Positions 25,896-34,824 of a stretch of 53,000 nucleotides of DNA are shown here, one piece after another. Source of the stretch: Bacteroidales bacterium UBA5433 (GTDB lineage: Bacteria > Bacteroidota > Bacteroidia > Bacteroidales > UBA932). How positions within the stretch are numbered: the stretch's first letter is position 1; each line of letters opens with the position of its first letter. Position numbers and translations under genes: made by a program. The notes beneath the pieces were generated by a model that saw only the letters and a program-made list of their open reading frames with translations, was not told the DNA's origin and made no database searches. The stretch covers positions 1-53,000 of the forward strand of contig DIRP01000022.1 of NCBI GenBank assembly GCA_002427525.1. The letters run 5' to 3'.

Positions 25896-26813
25896 ATGAA
25901 ACAGTATTTACCTATTACGCTTAGCGATCAAACACTTATTGAACCTTACCTGAAAAACACCGGAAAAACCGGCGCGGAATACAGTTTTACCACGTTGTAT
26001 ATGTGGGCCGGTATTTTCAATTCATTTTACCGTGTTGTACCGCAGGACGGTCAATCTTTGCTGCTTGTCAGAAGCCGCAAAGACCCGGATGCTCCCTGGC
26101 ATTTTCTATATCCCATGGGAGCGGAAAGTTCTGTTCCTGCAGAAATTGCACTCAAAGTTTTAAAAGAAGCCGCTGAGGACCACCCCTTTGTAGTAGGGGC
26201 CCTTTCCCGCGAAGAAGCAATTGCTCTGCAAAACACAGGTGCCCCACATCTTGAAATCCTGGAAACCCGGGACAGCTTTGATTACGTATACCAGGCATCT
26301 TCCCTGGTAACACTTAAAGGAAAAAAACTACAACCTAAAAGAAACCACCTGAACGCCTTTACTAAAGATTTTCCGGACTTCAAGGTAGTTCCCATAACAC
26401 AGGACGAGATTCCTGCATGCCTGAAAATGAACTACCAATGGTGTCAAATGATGGGTTGCATGTATGAGGTGGATTTGAGACAGGAAGCTTGCGCCGTACA
26501 CAAGGCTTTCAGGGGATTCAGAGAACTGGGGCTGGAAGGCTTGATGCTTCTGGCAGACAGGCAGGTTATAGCTTATACGTTAGGAGAACTTTTCAATAAA
26601 AATACATGGCTTGTGCATGTTGAAAAAGCTTTTCCCCAATACCGGGGAGCTTACCAATTGATTAACAGGGAGTTTGTGCGTTATGCGTTAGAAAAATATC
26701 CCGAAATTGAATACATCAACCGCGAAGATGATTCCGGAGACGAAGGATTGCGTCAGGCAAAATTAAGTTACCACCCTGCCTTTTTTATTGAAAAATACAA
26801 AGCCGTCTTTTAA
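25896..26813 (+). CDS. DUF2156 (phosphatidylglycerol lysyltransferase-like) protein
   Basis: A 305-residue soluble protein made of two GNAT-like halves, as in the C-terminal domain of aminoacyl-lipid synthases (MprF) and DUF2156. Visible family segments: TGAEYSFTTLYMWAG, KKLQPKRNHLNAFTKDFPD, the acceptor-side FNKNTWLVHVEKAFPQYRGA and the end YINREDDSGDEGLRQAKLSY. It lacks the membrane flippase part of MprF. A transfer of an amino acid or acyl group to a lipid or other acceptor is possible but unproven. It follows the S37-like gene by 6 bp and overlaps the convergent PPTase gene by 4 bp. Confidence 0.8.
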   Translation: MKQYLPITLSDQTLIEPYLKNTGKTGAEYSFTTLYMWAGIFNSFYRVVPQDGQSLLLVRSRKDPDAPWHFLYPMGAESSVPAEIALKVLKEAAEDHPFVVGALSREEAIALQNTGAPHLEILETRDSFDYVYQASSLVTLKGKKLQPKRNHLNAFTKDFPDFKVVPITQDEIPACLKMNYQWCQMMGCMYEVDLRQEACAVHKAFRGFRELGLEGLMLLADRQVIAYTLGELFNKNTWLVHVEKAFPQYRGAYQLINREFVRYALEKYPEIEYINREDDSGDEGLRQAKLSYHPAFFIEKYKAVF

Positions 26814-27472
26814 CCGGTCACCCACACCATAAAATGGTCATCCAGTTTTTTGTAACAAAGTGGCAACAGCAATGTTATTCCATTTTGTTGCTGAAATGTA
26901 CCGGACAGAACACCTTCCGTTTCCGGGAAAAAGGGGGCTACGGTCATCTGTTTGGAAAAATCCACTTCTTCCTGCGACATGTACTTAAACATAGCCTCCT
27001 TAGCACACCAGATCAAGGCCAGTTGCAAAGTACGTTGCTGCAGGTTGTCTGAAAGAAATACTTTTTCTTCTTTTCCCAATGCTTTTTTTGCTACTGCCTC
27101 AAAATTGCGTGATAAGCACTCCAGATCAATACCGGCTTTATCTCCGGGGGCGGTTACTATACAGGCAAAACGCCTGGTATGCGCAATACTCAATGCTTTT
27201 AATTCTTTTTCCGGTAATTCTTTCCCGTGAACAAGAAACGGCTTCCCGTTATCCCGGTATTGAATGATTGTATGCCTGTCAAATAAAATGTCTACCAATA
27301 CACGTACGGCCATACGTTCCAACCGCCTTTGCCTGTTGACTGTATGAGAAAACTCTCCGGGATTGTGTCCGGCTGCAAGACATAAAGCAGCCAGCTCACT
27401 TTCCTGCTCTGTAATTTCCCAGACAGCTATTTCCTGTCCGTTGCTAAAACGTTCTCTGTAATACAATCCCAT
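26810..27472 (-). CDS. 4'-phosphopantetheinyl transferase superfamily protein
   Basis: A 220-residue Sfp-type transferase that moves phosphopantetheine from CoA to a carrier-protein serine. The Mg-binding AGIDLE motif is near residue 114 and WCAKEAMFK near 153; FSHTVNRQRRLERMAVRVLV matches the N-terminal half. It is the last gene of the sufB-pnuC-sufC-sufD-nrdJ-ispE transcript; its ATG shares one base with the ispE stop. No carrier-protein or synthase gene is near, so it could serve fatty acid or flexirubin/aryl-polyene-type carriers elsewhere. Confidence 0.87.
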   Translation of the reverse strand: MGLYYRERFSNGQEIAVWEITEQESELAALCLAAGHNPGEFSHTVNRQRRLERMAVRVLVDILFDRHTIIQYRDNGKPFLVHGKELPEKELKALSIAHTRRFACIVTAPGDKAGIDLECLSRNFEAVAKKALGKEEKVFLSDNLQQRTLQLALIWCAKEAMFKYMSQEEVDFSKQMTVAPFFPETEGVLSGTFQQQNGITLLLPLCYKKLDDHFMVWVTG

Positions 27473-28254
27473 TACCTGAAAAGACCAAAAACCGCCGACC
27501 CGCTGCCGGTCATAGCTGCATACACTGCTCCTTCCCGGTACAAATCTTCTTTACATTGCCTGACCTGAGGGTATTTTTTGAATACAACTTTTTCAAAATC
27601 ATTTTCCAGCACGTCCTTCCAGGTTTCTACCGGTTGGCACAAGAGGTCGCGTAAAGGTGTGCGGTTTTTTTCAGGAACAATGCCTGCATAAGCTTCTGCT
27701 GTAGACACAAACACAGGAGGGAACCGCAATTCAAAACGGTACGCATCCAAATCTACAGCAAAGGACTCCAATACCTCTCCTTTTCCGGTGGCCAGATACG
27801 GCTTCACAAGACCTTCCTGCATAAAAAAAGGAACATCACTGCCCAGACGAACAGCATATTCCAATAACTCTCCTGTACTTAACCCCAGCCCAAAATGCTT
27901 GTTCAACAAATGCAAGCAACATGCGGCATCGGACGATCCGCCCCCCAGGCCACTACCAGGTGGAATTTGCTTGTATAAATGCATTTCTACCGGACCCAAA
28001 TCAAACCGTTCCAAAAGCAGTGAATATGCCTTAACACACAAGTTGGATGCTGCAGGTCCTTTAACGGGCAAGCCATACAAAAACAACTGAACGCCTTCAG
28101 AACCTCCTTCTTCCGCGTCTGTTATCTCCAGAATATCGCACAAAGAATAAGGGAAGAAAAGTGTTTCTATGTTGTGAAAACCATCTGCACGTTTCTCAAG
28201 CACATGCAAACCCAAATTGATCTTGGAGAACGGATACACAACAGAAGTAGCCAT
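27472..28254 (-). CDS. ispE: 4-diphosphocytidyl-2-C-methyl-D-erythritol kinase
   Basis: A 260-residue GHMP kinase of the MEP isoprenoid pathway. FSKINLGLHV opens the protein, IPPGSGLGGGSSDAA is the ATP-binding loop, LGSDVPFFM the substrate-binding segment, and MTGSGSAVFGLF the closing glycine loop. I chose the ATG at 28254; a GTG at 28272 would add six residues and overlap the nrdJ stop. The partner ispD is in the window at 43726 but in a different operon. Confidence 0.95.
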   Translation of the reverse strand: MATSVVYPFSKINLGLHVLEKRADGFHNIETLFFPYSLCDILEITDAEEGGSEGVQLFLYGLPVKGPAASNLCVKAYSLLLERFDLGPVEMHLYKQIPPGSGLGGGSSDAACCLHLLNKHFGLGLSTGELLEYAVRLGSDVPFFMQEGLVKPYLATGKGEVLESFAVDLDAYRFELRFPPVFVSTAEAYAGIVPEKNRTPLRDLLCQPVETWKDVLENDFEKVVFKKYPQVRQCKEDLYREGAVYAAMTGSGSAVFGLFR

Positions 28255-28264
28255 AACGCCCGGT

Positions 28265-30814
28265 TTAACCACACTTGGAATAACCGCAGCTCATACATAA
28301 CAAACAACCTTCCTGATAAATCAGATTTTTTGCCCCGCATTTTTCGCACTCGCTGCCGGATGTATCCTTGGTGCCATTAGGTATATATCTTTTCAAAGCC
28401 CTTTCCACACCCGTCCTCCAGTTGTTGATAGTCTGGCTGTCCAGTTCCAGGGAAGAAACCAAATGAACCACTTCTTCTACCGGCAGGCCGTTACGCAACA
28501 CGCCTGAAATCAACTTGGCGTAATTCCAATAGGCCTGGTTGAACATATGGGAAATGCCTCCTACCGTGTTGGGGTATCCAAACTTGTCTATAAACCGAAA
28601 ATCATACCGGGAACCCTTGGCATCTTGCACTTTAACCACTTCTCCCATGGTAACCGAGCGAGGAATAACCCGGGTGTCTTCATCCAGTTTTCCGGTGAAT
28701 ATTTCGTAAGGTCTCCCATCGTGCAAGCCTACGAATGCAATCCATTGTTCGTTGGCATTTTTAAAACGAATCACCTCAGCTGCCAACGCCTCGGGCCTCT
28801 CTTTTGGCATGGATTTCATACGTTTTCCGCTCTTTTCCGGAGAATCGGCAGATACCAGAACGCCGGTACGGCTACCCTCCCTGTATACGGTAATTCCCTT
28901 GCAACCACTCTCCCAGGCCGTTTGATAGACTTTAGCTACCATTTCTTCGGAAATATCTTCCGGAAGGTTCACCGTTACGCTTATGGAATGATCCACCCAT
29001 TTCTGCAACTCTCCCTGCATTTTGACTTTTGCCACCCAGTCAACGTCTTTGGCGGTGGCTTTGTAGTACGGCGAAGCCTCTACCAAAGAGTCCAGCTCCG
29101 CACTGTCCATTTCCATAACCGCATCCCGGCTATGCCCGTTGATTTCCGCCCAATCCAGGAATTTGTGATGAAAAACGTTGTATTCTTCAAAGGCATCGCC
29201 CATTTTATCGGTAAAAGAAACCTTCACGTTCTTATCGTTTGGATTAACCTTTTTACGACGCTGATATACAGGCATAAACACTTGTTCAATTCCACTAGTG
29301 GTTTGTGTCATCAAACTGGTTGTACCGGTAGGGGCAATCGTAAGCATGGAAATATTCCGCCTGCCGGTTTCTGTCATCTCTCTATACAACTGTTCGTCGG
29401 CCTTCCGTATGCGCGCAATCATGGGGTTGTTCTCTTCCCGTGCCGAATCATATATAGGAAACGCACCCCGTTCCTTTGCCATCATCACGGAAGAGCGGTA
29501 AGCTGCCAAAGCCAGCTCTTTCTGTATTTCTGTACCTACCTGAATAGCCTGGTCAGACCCGTACCTCAAGCCCAATGCTGCCAACATGTCACCTTCTGCC
29601 GTTATGCCCAGTCCGGTACGTCTTCCCCCCAGAGTTTTTGCCTTAATTTTCATCCAAAGCTCCCTCTCGGTCCGTTTGATAACCTCATCTTCAGGATCCC
29701 TGTCCAATTTGGCAATGATGGCATCAATCTTTTCCATTTCCAGGTCAACCAGGTCATCGTTCAGCCGCATAGCTTTCATTACATGGTCTCTGAAAAGCGA
29801 TATGTTGAATTTGGCGTCCGCAGTAAACGGTTTTTCTACATACGAATACAGATTGATAGCTATCAAACGGCAGGAATCGTAAGGACAAAGAGGTATTTCA
29901 CCGCACGGATTGGTACTTACCGTCTCATACCCCAGGTCAGCGTAACAATCCGGGACCGATTCCCGGATAATCGTATCCCAGAACAGCACACCCGGTTCTG
30001 CAGACCTCCAGGCATTGTGAATAATTTTTTTCCACAAAGCAGCAGCATCGGTTTCCTTCTTACTTGTTGGGTTCTCTGCTTTTACGGGGTATTGTTGTAT
30101 ATAAGACTTCCCGGCCTGCACAGCTTTCATAAATTCGTCATCAATCTTAACAGACACATTCGCTCCCGTTACTTTATTTTGTTCCAGTTTGGCATCAATA
30201 AATTCTTCTGCATCGGGGTGTTTTATGGAAATGGTCAGCATCAGGGCTCCGCGTCTTCCATCCTGAGCCACCTCTCGTGTAGAATTGGAGTAACGCTCCA
30301 TAAACGGAACCACACCTGTAGAAGTAAGCGCAGAATTCATGACCGGGGAACCTCCGGGACGGATATGAGAAAGGTCGTGCCCCACACCTCCGCGGCGTTT
30401 CATCAATTGGACCTGTTCTTCATCGATTTTCATAACTCCGCCGTACGAGTCGGCCGGGTTTTCGTGCCCAATTACAAAGCAGTTGGAAAGCGAGGCAATC
30501 TGGTGGTCGTTCCCTATACCGGACATGGGACCGCCTTGAGGAATGATATATTTAAAACCGTCCAGGAGTTTAAATATTTCCTCGGCACTCATGGGATTTG
30601 GATATTTTTCCTCAATACGGGCAAATTCAGCTGCCAGCCTTCTGTGCATATCTGCCGGTGTGCACTCATAAAGATTACCAAAGGAATCCTTCATGGCATA
30701 CTTGTTAATCCAAACAGAGGCTGCCAGTTCATCTCCCTTGAAATAGTCTTTTGTTTTCGCCAAGGCTTCCTCGTAGGGAAAAATTGCCTTTGCATTCTTT
30801 GCTTCAGAATCCAT
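28265..30814 (-). CDS. nrdJ: Adenosylcobalamin-dependent (class II) ribonucleotide reductase
   Basis: An 849-residue class II reductase, which makes deoxyribonucleotides using coenzyme B12 as radical source and works with or without oxygen. Evidence: RRGGVGHDLSHIRPGG, GRRGALMLTI, the STNPCGEIPLC active-site segment (about residue 302), NISMLTIAPTGTTS, and a C-terminal Cys cluster ending CLLCMSCGYSKCG for disulfide relay. The ATG at 30814 was preferred to the GTG one codon upstream. The 116-bp gap behind sufD is too short for a cobalamin riboswitch and shows none. No ATP-cone domain is evident at the N-terminus. Confidence 0.93.
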   Translation of the reverse strand: MDSEAKNAKAIFPYEEALAKTKDYFKGDELAASVWINKYAMKDSFGNLYECTPADMHRRLAAEFARIEEKYPNPMSAEEIFKLLDGFKYIIPQGGPMSGIGNDHQIASLSNCFVIGHENPADSYGGVMKIDEEQVQLMKRRGGVGHDLSHIRPGGSPVMNSALTSTGVVPFMERYSNSTREVAQDGRRGALMLTISIKHPDAEEFIDAKLEQNKVTGANVSVKIDDEFMKAVQAGKSYIQQYPVKAENPTSKKETDAAALWKKIIHNAWRSAEPGVLFWDTIIRESVPDCYADLGYETVSTNPCGEIPLCPYDSCRLIAINLYSYVEKPFTADAKFNISLFRDHVMKAMRLNDDLVDLEMEKIDAIIAKLDRDPEDEVIKRTERELWMKIKAKTLGGRRTGLGITAEGDMLAALGLRYGSDQAIQVGTEIQKELALAAYRSSVMMAKERGAFPIYDSAREENNPMIARIRKADEQLYREMTETGRRNISMLTIAPTGTTSLMTQTTSGIEQVFMPVYQRRKKVNPNDKNVKVSFTDKMGDAFEEYNVFHHKFLDWAEINGHSRDAVMEMDSAELDSLVEASPYYKATAKDVDWVAKVKMQGELQKWVDHSISVTVNLPEDISEEMVAKVYQTAWESGCKGITVYREGSRTGVLVSADSPEKSGKRMKSMPKERPEALAAEVIRFKNANEQWIAFVGLHDGRPYEIFTGKLDEDTRVIPRSVTMGEVVKVQDAKGSRYDFRFIDKFGYPNTVGGISHMFNQAYWNYAKLISGVLRNGLPVEEVVHLVSSLELDSQTINNWRTGVERALKRYIPNGTKDTSGSECEKCGAKNLIYQEGCLLCMSCGYSKCG

Positions 30815-30930
30815 CACACTCTAATAAGAAGGTTAATAAATTTTTGTCTTATGTCCGAAAAAGGAACCGCAAGTTACTGCAATCGCTGCGAGATTAACAG
30901 AGATTATTTAAAAAGATATGCACAAAATTT

Positions 30931-31968
30931 TTAACAACAATGCATGGTACAATGTGTACATTTTGTAAACTCTCCGCGCAGCCTGCTTTCTACAATTTTC
31001 TCAAGTCTTGAACGAATGGCCCCGTTGCGTACATGTTCCAACACGTCTTGTACAAAAGCCATTTGTTGCAACATTTTGGCTTCTGAAAGCGGTATCCCGC
31101 GTGTACGCATATAGAACAGCCCTAACGGATCTAAGCTTCCAATGGTTGCTCCGTGAGAACACTTTACATCGTCTGCATAAATTTCAAGCTGAGGCAGGGT
31201 AGTGATTTTAGCATCCCGGGTCAAAAGCAGGTTGTGGTTCGCCTGAAAAGCTTCTGTTTTTTGAGCATGCGGTGCTACGTATATGATCCCGTCAAACCGG
31301 GCTTTGGCTTGTTCGTCAAGAATACCTTTGAACAACTGGTTTGAATTGCATTCCCCACTGTTGTGTCTGACTTCAATGTCGTACGTTACATTTTGTTCTC
31401 CGTCAGCCAGGTACAACCCGTCCAGGTTGCATACAGCACCCGATTCCTGCAAATGCACCGTTACTTTATTTTGAATGGTCCCCCCGTACAAGCTCAGGAT
31501 ATGACAATCAAGCCGGGCTTCTTTTTTCAGTTGAGCATCTACCTCCAGCCGGTACCTGGAACGACCGTGCTCGTTTTGCATAAACAGCAAATCCAGAACA
31601 GCCCCTTCTCCCAGTGTTATATTTGAAAAACGCACTGTTTGGTACAGGTATTCTCTTAAAGTATGGTCGCATACAACAATTTGCGCTTTAGCCCCCGGTT
31701 CCAGTTCCCAGGTATTATAAAACTCCAAAGGACGGGGCAGGTCTTCACTACGCACACTGATGATTTGGATGGGGTTTTCTGAATGGTCTCCGCTTATACG
31801 CAATTGAAGCCCTTTGCCATCCGGTCCGCTGGTAAGCGAAACACCGTTTTGCTCGCTTTCTTTCTCCTGCAAAATACCGTCAATCAGAAACACCTGCCTG
31901 ATATTTCCTCCCGGCACCGTGCATTGAAAAACGCGCTTTACCTCCGGCATGTAGGTATATTCTTTCAT
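30931..31968 (-). CDS. sufD: Fe-S cluster assembly protein SufD, N-terminally short
   Basis: A 345-residue SufD, the beta-helix partner of SufB in the SufBC2D scaffold. The core is clear: AQIVVCDHTLREY, LYGGTIQNKVTVHL, FDGIIYVAPHAQKTEAFQAN, and LEIYADDVKCSHGATIGSLD with the conserved Cys-Ser-His. SufD proteins are usually about 430-450 residues; the missing 90-100 residues are the N-terminal helical domain. The ATG overlaps the sufC stop (31965-31968), so there is no room for a longer start. The tail KCTHCTMHCC is Cys-rich; I believe related tails occur in Bacteroidales SufD. Confidence 0.9.
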   Translation of the reverse strand: MKEYTYMPEVKRVFQCTVPGGNIRQVFLIDGILQEKESEQNGVSLTSGPDGKGLQLRISGDHSENPIQIISVRSEDLPRPLEFYNTWELEPGAKAQIVVCDHTLREYLYQTVRFSNITLGEGAVLDLLFMQNEHGRSRYRLEVDAQLKKEARLDCHILSLYGGTIQNKVTVHLQESGAVCNLDGLYLADGEQNVTYDIEVRHNSGECNSNQLFKGILDEQAKARFDGIIYVAPHAQKTEAFQANHNLLLTRDAKITTLPQLEIYADDVKCSHGATIGSLDPLGLFYMRTRGIPLSEAKMLQQMAFVQDVLEHVRNGAIRSRLEKIVESRLRGEFTKCTHCTMHCC

Positions 31969-32711
31969 GTTCCGCTAATGATATGGTCGTAACCCTTGTT
32001 TTCCACTTCCAGGGCCAGTTCTTTACTGCCCGATTTTATAATACGCCCTTTGTACAGCACATGTACAATATCAGGAACAATATAATCCAACAGACGTTGG
32101 TAATGGGTTATAACCACAAAAGCATTGTCCTTGGTTTTTAATTTATTCACCCCGTTGGCAACTACCCGCAACGCATCTACATCCAATCCGCTGTCTGTTT
32201 CATCCAGGATTGCCAGCATAGGTTCCAGCATGGCCATCTGAAAAATCTCGTTTCGTTTCTTCTCTCCGCCGGAAAACCCTACGTTAACACCCCTTCCAAC
32301 AAAAGCCGGATCCATTTCCACAACAGCCATTTTCTCCCGCATCAACTTCAGAAACTCTCCTGCCGATAACGGGGGAAGATGCTTGTATTTTCGCTGCTCA
32401 TTGACAGCTGCTTTCATAAAGTTCACACTCGTAAGCCCCGGAATTTCCACAGGATACTGAAATCCCAGGAAGAGCCCCAGGCGGGCCCTTTCTTCCGGAG
32501 GAAGAGCCAACAAATCCACACCCATAAAGTAAGCCGAGCCTTTGGTAACGGTAAAAGTTTCCCTACCCGCCAAAACGGCCGCCAGTGTAGATTTTCCGGA
32601 TCCGTTGGGACCCATGATGGCATGAATCTCACCGGCCTTAACTTCAAGCGTTACTCCGCTAAGTATCTCCCTGTCTCCGATGCTTACATACAAATCGTTT
32701 ATTTTTAACAT
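31965..32711 (-). CDS. sufC: Fe-S cluster assembly ATPase SufC
   Basis: A 248-residue ABC-type ATPase that drives the SufBC2D scaffold. Walker A GPNGSGKST is at residues 34-42, the signature is FSGGEKKRNEI, Walker B LAILDETDSGLDVDAL, and the switch His is in VITHYQRLL. Start MLKINDLYV at 32711 overlaps the upstream pnuC-like gene by 7 bp; a longer in-frame start at 32744 adds an atypical basic leader inside pnuC. Confidence 0.97.
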   Translation of the reverse strand: MLKINDLYVSIGDREILSGVTLEVKAGEIHAIMGPNGSGKSTLAAVLAGRETFTVTKGSAYFMGVDLLALPPEERARLGLFLGFQYPVEIPGLTSVNFMKAAVNEQRKYKHLPPLSAGEFLKLMREKMAVVEMDPAFVGRGVNVGFSGGEKKRNEIFQMAMLEPMLAILDETDSGLDVDALRVVANGVNKLKTKDNAFVVITHYQRLLDYIVPDIVHVLYKGRIIKSGSKELALEVENKGYDHIISGT

Positions 32712-33370
32712 ATCTCTCTGTGTTTTTCCCATTCTTTTTTCCAATGAACCAGGCCTACAAAATTAAATACCAGAAAACATATGGCTACTATAGGCATAAA
32801 TACCAGGCCCGACAAAATATACATGACCACATTCCCAATATTCAGTAAAATCCAAAAAATCCAGCACTCCCACTTTTTCTGAGCAGACAGAATTTGAGCC
32901 ATCAGCATCAGACCGGCAACGGAAGCATCCAGGTACGGAGAGCGGGCCGGAGGAAATACATCCCACAACAAATGCAGTTTTGTGAGAAAGAACCCCCAAA
33001 ACAGAATAAAGCCTACCAGCAGCAACACATAACGCACCCGTTGCCGGTTGCTCAAAAACGAAGTGAGTAATTGATTCCTGGAATTTTTCTGCCCCTCGCC
33101 CGGCCGTGTCCACCTGTACAATCCATATATATTAATGCCTAACGAAACAGGTTGCAACAACATGTTGGTATAAAGATGTTTTTGAAGAAACATCAAAAAG
33201 AGTACAAACGCGTACACAAAACCAACCCAGTAATTGACGGCTCGTGCCAGACTGGCCAGAAAAACAGAAGTTAAGCCAAGCAGGACACCAAAAAATTCCA
33301 GGTACGATATACCTTGATTTCCGATGGTAAAAAAAATGTTGTCCAGACTTAAAAATTCTATCATAATCAT
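32705..33370 (-). CDS. PnuC-family vitamin transporter (copy 2) inside the suf operon
   Basis: A 221-residue membrane protein with about seven helices and PnuC-like features: YLEFFGVLLGLTSVFLASL, NYWVGFVYAFVLFLMFLQ, QPVSLGINIYGLYRWTRPG and the closing FVGLVHWKKEW. It is distant from the copy at 14080. Its start overlaps the sufB stop (ATGA, 33367-33370) and its stop overlaps sufC, so it is fully embedded in the operon. The cargo could be nicotinamide riboside, thiamine, riboflavin or another vitamin; nothing in the sequence decides. Confidence 0.8.
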   Translation of the reverse strand: MIMIEFLSLDNIFFTIGNQGISYLEFFGVLLGLTSVFLASLARAVNYWVGFVYAFVLFLMFLQKHLYTNMLLQPVSLGINIYGLYRWTRPGEGQKNSRNQLLTSFLSNRQRVRYVLLLVGFILFWGFFLTKLHLLWDVFPPARSPYLDASVAGLMLMAQILSAQKKWECWIFWILLNIGNVVMYILSGLVFMPIVAICFLVFNFVGLVHWKKEWEKHREIC

Positions 33371-34818
33371 CCTACCGTGCCTTCCAATGAAACACTTAAC
33401 AATTTTTGTGCTTCCACGGCAAATTCCATGGGAAGCTTATTTAACACTTCACGGGCGTATCCGTTAACAATTAAACCCACCGCATCTTCCGGGCCAATCC
33501 CGCGCTGCATGCAATAGAACAGCTGGTCTTCTCCTATTTTGGACGTAGTGGCCTCGTGTTCCACTATAGATGTAGGGTTCCCGTTCTCTATTACAGGAAA
33601 TGTATGAGCACCGCAGGCATCGCCCAATAAAAGCGAATCGCATTGCGAATGGTTGCGTGCATTGTCCGCACCCGGTCCTACTTTCACAAGGCCCCTGTAG
33701 GAATTCTGGCTGTGTCCTGCAGAAATACCCTTACTCACAATCCGGCTGCGTGTATCTTTCCCAATATGTATCATTTTGGTTCCCGTATCTGCCTGCTGGT
33801 AATTATTGGTCACAGCAACCGAGTAAAATTCACTTACAGAGCCGTCTCCCAGCAATACGGTTGACGGGTATTTCCAGGTAATGGCAGAACCCGTTTCAAC
33901 CTGAGTCCAGTACAATTTGGAACGATCTCCTTTACAAAGACCTCTTTTAGTTACAAAATTATAGATGCCTCCCTTGCCTTCCGCATCCCCGGGATACCAA
34001 TTTTGAACGGTCGAATACTTTACTTCTGCATCTTGCATCACCACAATCTCTACCACAGCAGCATGCAACTGGTTCTCATCCCGTTGAGATGCCGTACAGC
34101 CTTCCAGGTAGCTTACGTAAGACCCCTCTTCCGCTACAATCAGGGTACGTTCAAATTGTCCTGTACCCCGGGCATTGATACGAAAATAACTGGACAGCTC
34201 CATAGGACAACGAACCCCTTTGGGTATATAACAAAATGAACCGTCGGAAAATACGGCAGAATTCAAGGCAGCAAAAAAATTGTCCTTGACTGAAACCACA
34301 CTGGCCAGGTACTTTTGTACCAGGGCCGGATAATCCCTTACAGCTTCTGAAAAAGAGCAAAAAATAATACCCTTTTCCGCCAACGTTTCTTTAAACGTTG
34401 TTTTTACAGAAACCGAGTCAAGTATGGCATCTACGGCCATGCCGGCCAGTACATTTCTTTCGTGCAGGGGTATGCCCAGTTTATCAAAGGTTTGTGCGAT
34501 TTTTGGATCTACTTCTCCTGCCTCTGAACCCACAGATGCCGTACCTTTAGGAGCGGCATAATAAATAATGTCCTGGTAATCAATGGGAGGAATGGTCAGG
34601 TGTCCCCATTGCGGCATAGTCATCTTTTGCCACTGCCTGAATGCATTCAGACGAAATTCCAACATCCAGTCCGGTTCCTGTTTTTTTTCTGACAAAAGCC
34701 GTATAATATTTTCATTCAATCCTTTGGGAAAATACTCCAGTTCCAGGTCGGTTACAAATCCCTGCTCGTATTCACTTTCAGCAATTTTTTTAAGTATGTC
34801 GTCCTGTTTTTCTTTCAT
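33367..34818 (-). CDS. sufB: Fe-S cluster assembly scaffold SufB
   Basis: A 483-residue SufB, which carries the nascent cluster in SufBC2D. Family segments: VKDNFFAALNSAVFSDGSF, GTGQFERTLIVAEEGSYVSY, LEGCTA (with the conserved Cys), SKGISAGHSQNSYRGLV, and SQCDSLLLGDACGAHTFP with the essential Cys. Length normal. The start MKEKQDD at 34818 is set 6 nt after the -7 box; an upstream in-frame start would lie beyond the promoter. First gene of a seven-gene operon. sufS, sufE and sufA are absent from the window. Confidence 0.97.
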   Translation of the reverse strand: MKEKQDDILKKIAESEYEQGFVTDLELEYFPKGLNENIIRLLSEKKQEPDWMLEFRLNAFRQWQKMTMPQWGHLTIPPIDYQDIIYYAAPKGTASVGSEAGEVDPKIAQTFDKLGIPLHERNVLAGMAVDAILDSVSVKTTFKETLAEKGIIFCSFSEAVRDYPALVQKYLASVVSVKDNFFAALNSAVFSDGSFCYIPKGVRCPMELSSYFRINARGTGQFERTLIVAEEGSYVSYLEGCTASQRDENQLHAAVVEIVVMQDAEVKYSTVQNWYPGDAEGKGGIYNFVTKRGLCKGDRSKLYWTQVETGSAITWKYPSTVLLGDGSVSEFYSVAVTNNYQQADTGTKMIHIGKDTRSRIVSKGISAGHSQNSYRGLVKVGPGADNARNHSQCDSLLLGDACGAHTFPVIENGNPTSIVEHEATTSKIGEDQLFYCMQRGIGPEDAVGLIVNGYAREVLNKLPMEFAVEAQKLLSVSLEGTVG

Positions 34819-34824
34819 AGCCCG

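Noticed and set aside
30815..30930. Cobalamin riboswitch upstream of the B12-dependent reductase
   Set aside because: The gap is only 116 bp, shows no B12-box-like conserved core, and the gene appears to be read through from sufD.
28547..30934. A 795-codon open frame on the + strand opposite nrdJ
   Set aside because: It is antisense to a well-conserved reductase, its translation is full of His, Phe, Arg and Cys without family features, and it has no promoter; it is a codon-usage shadow.
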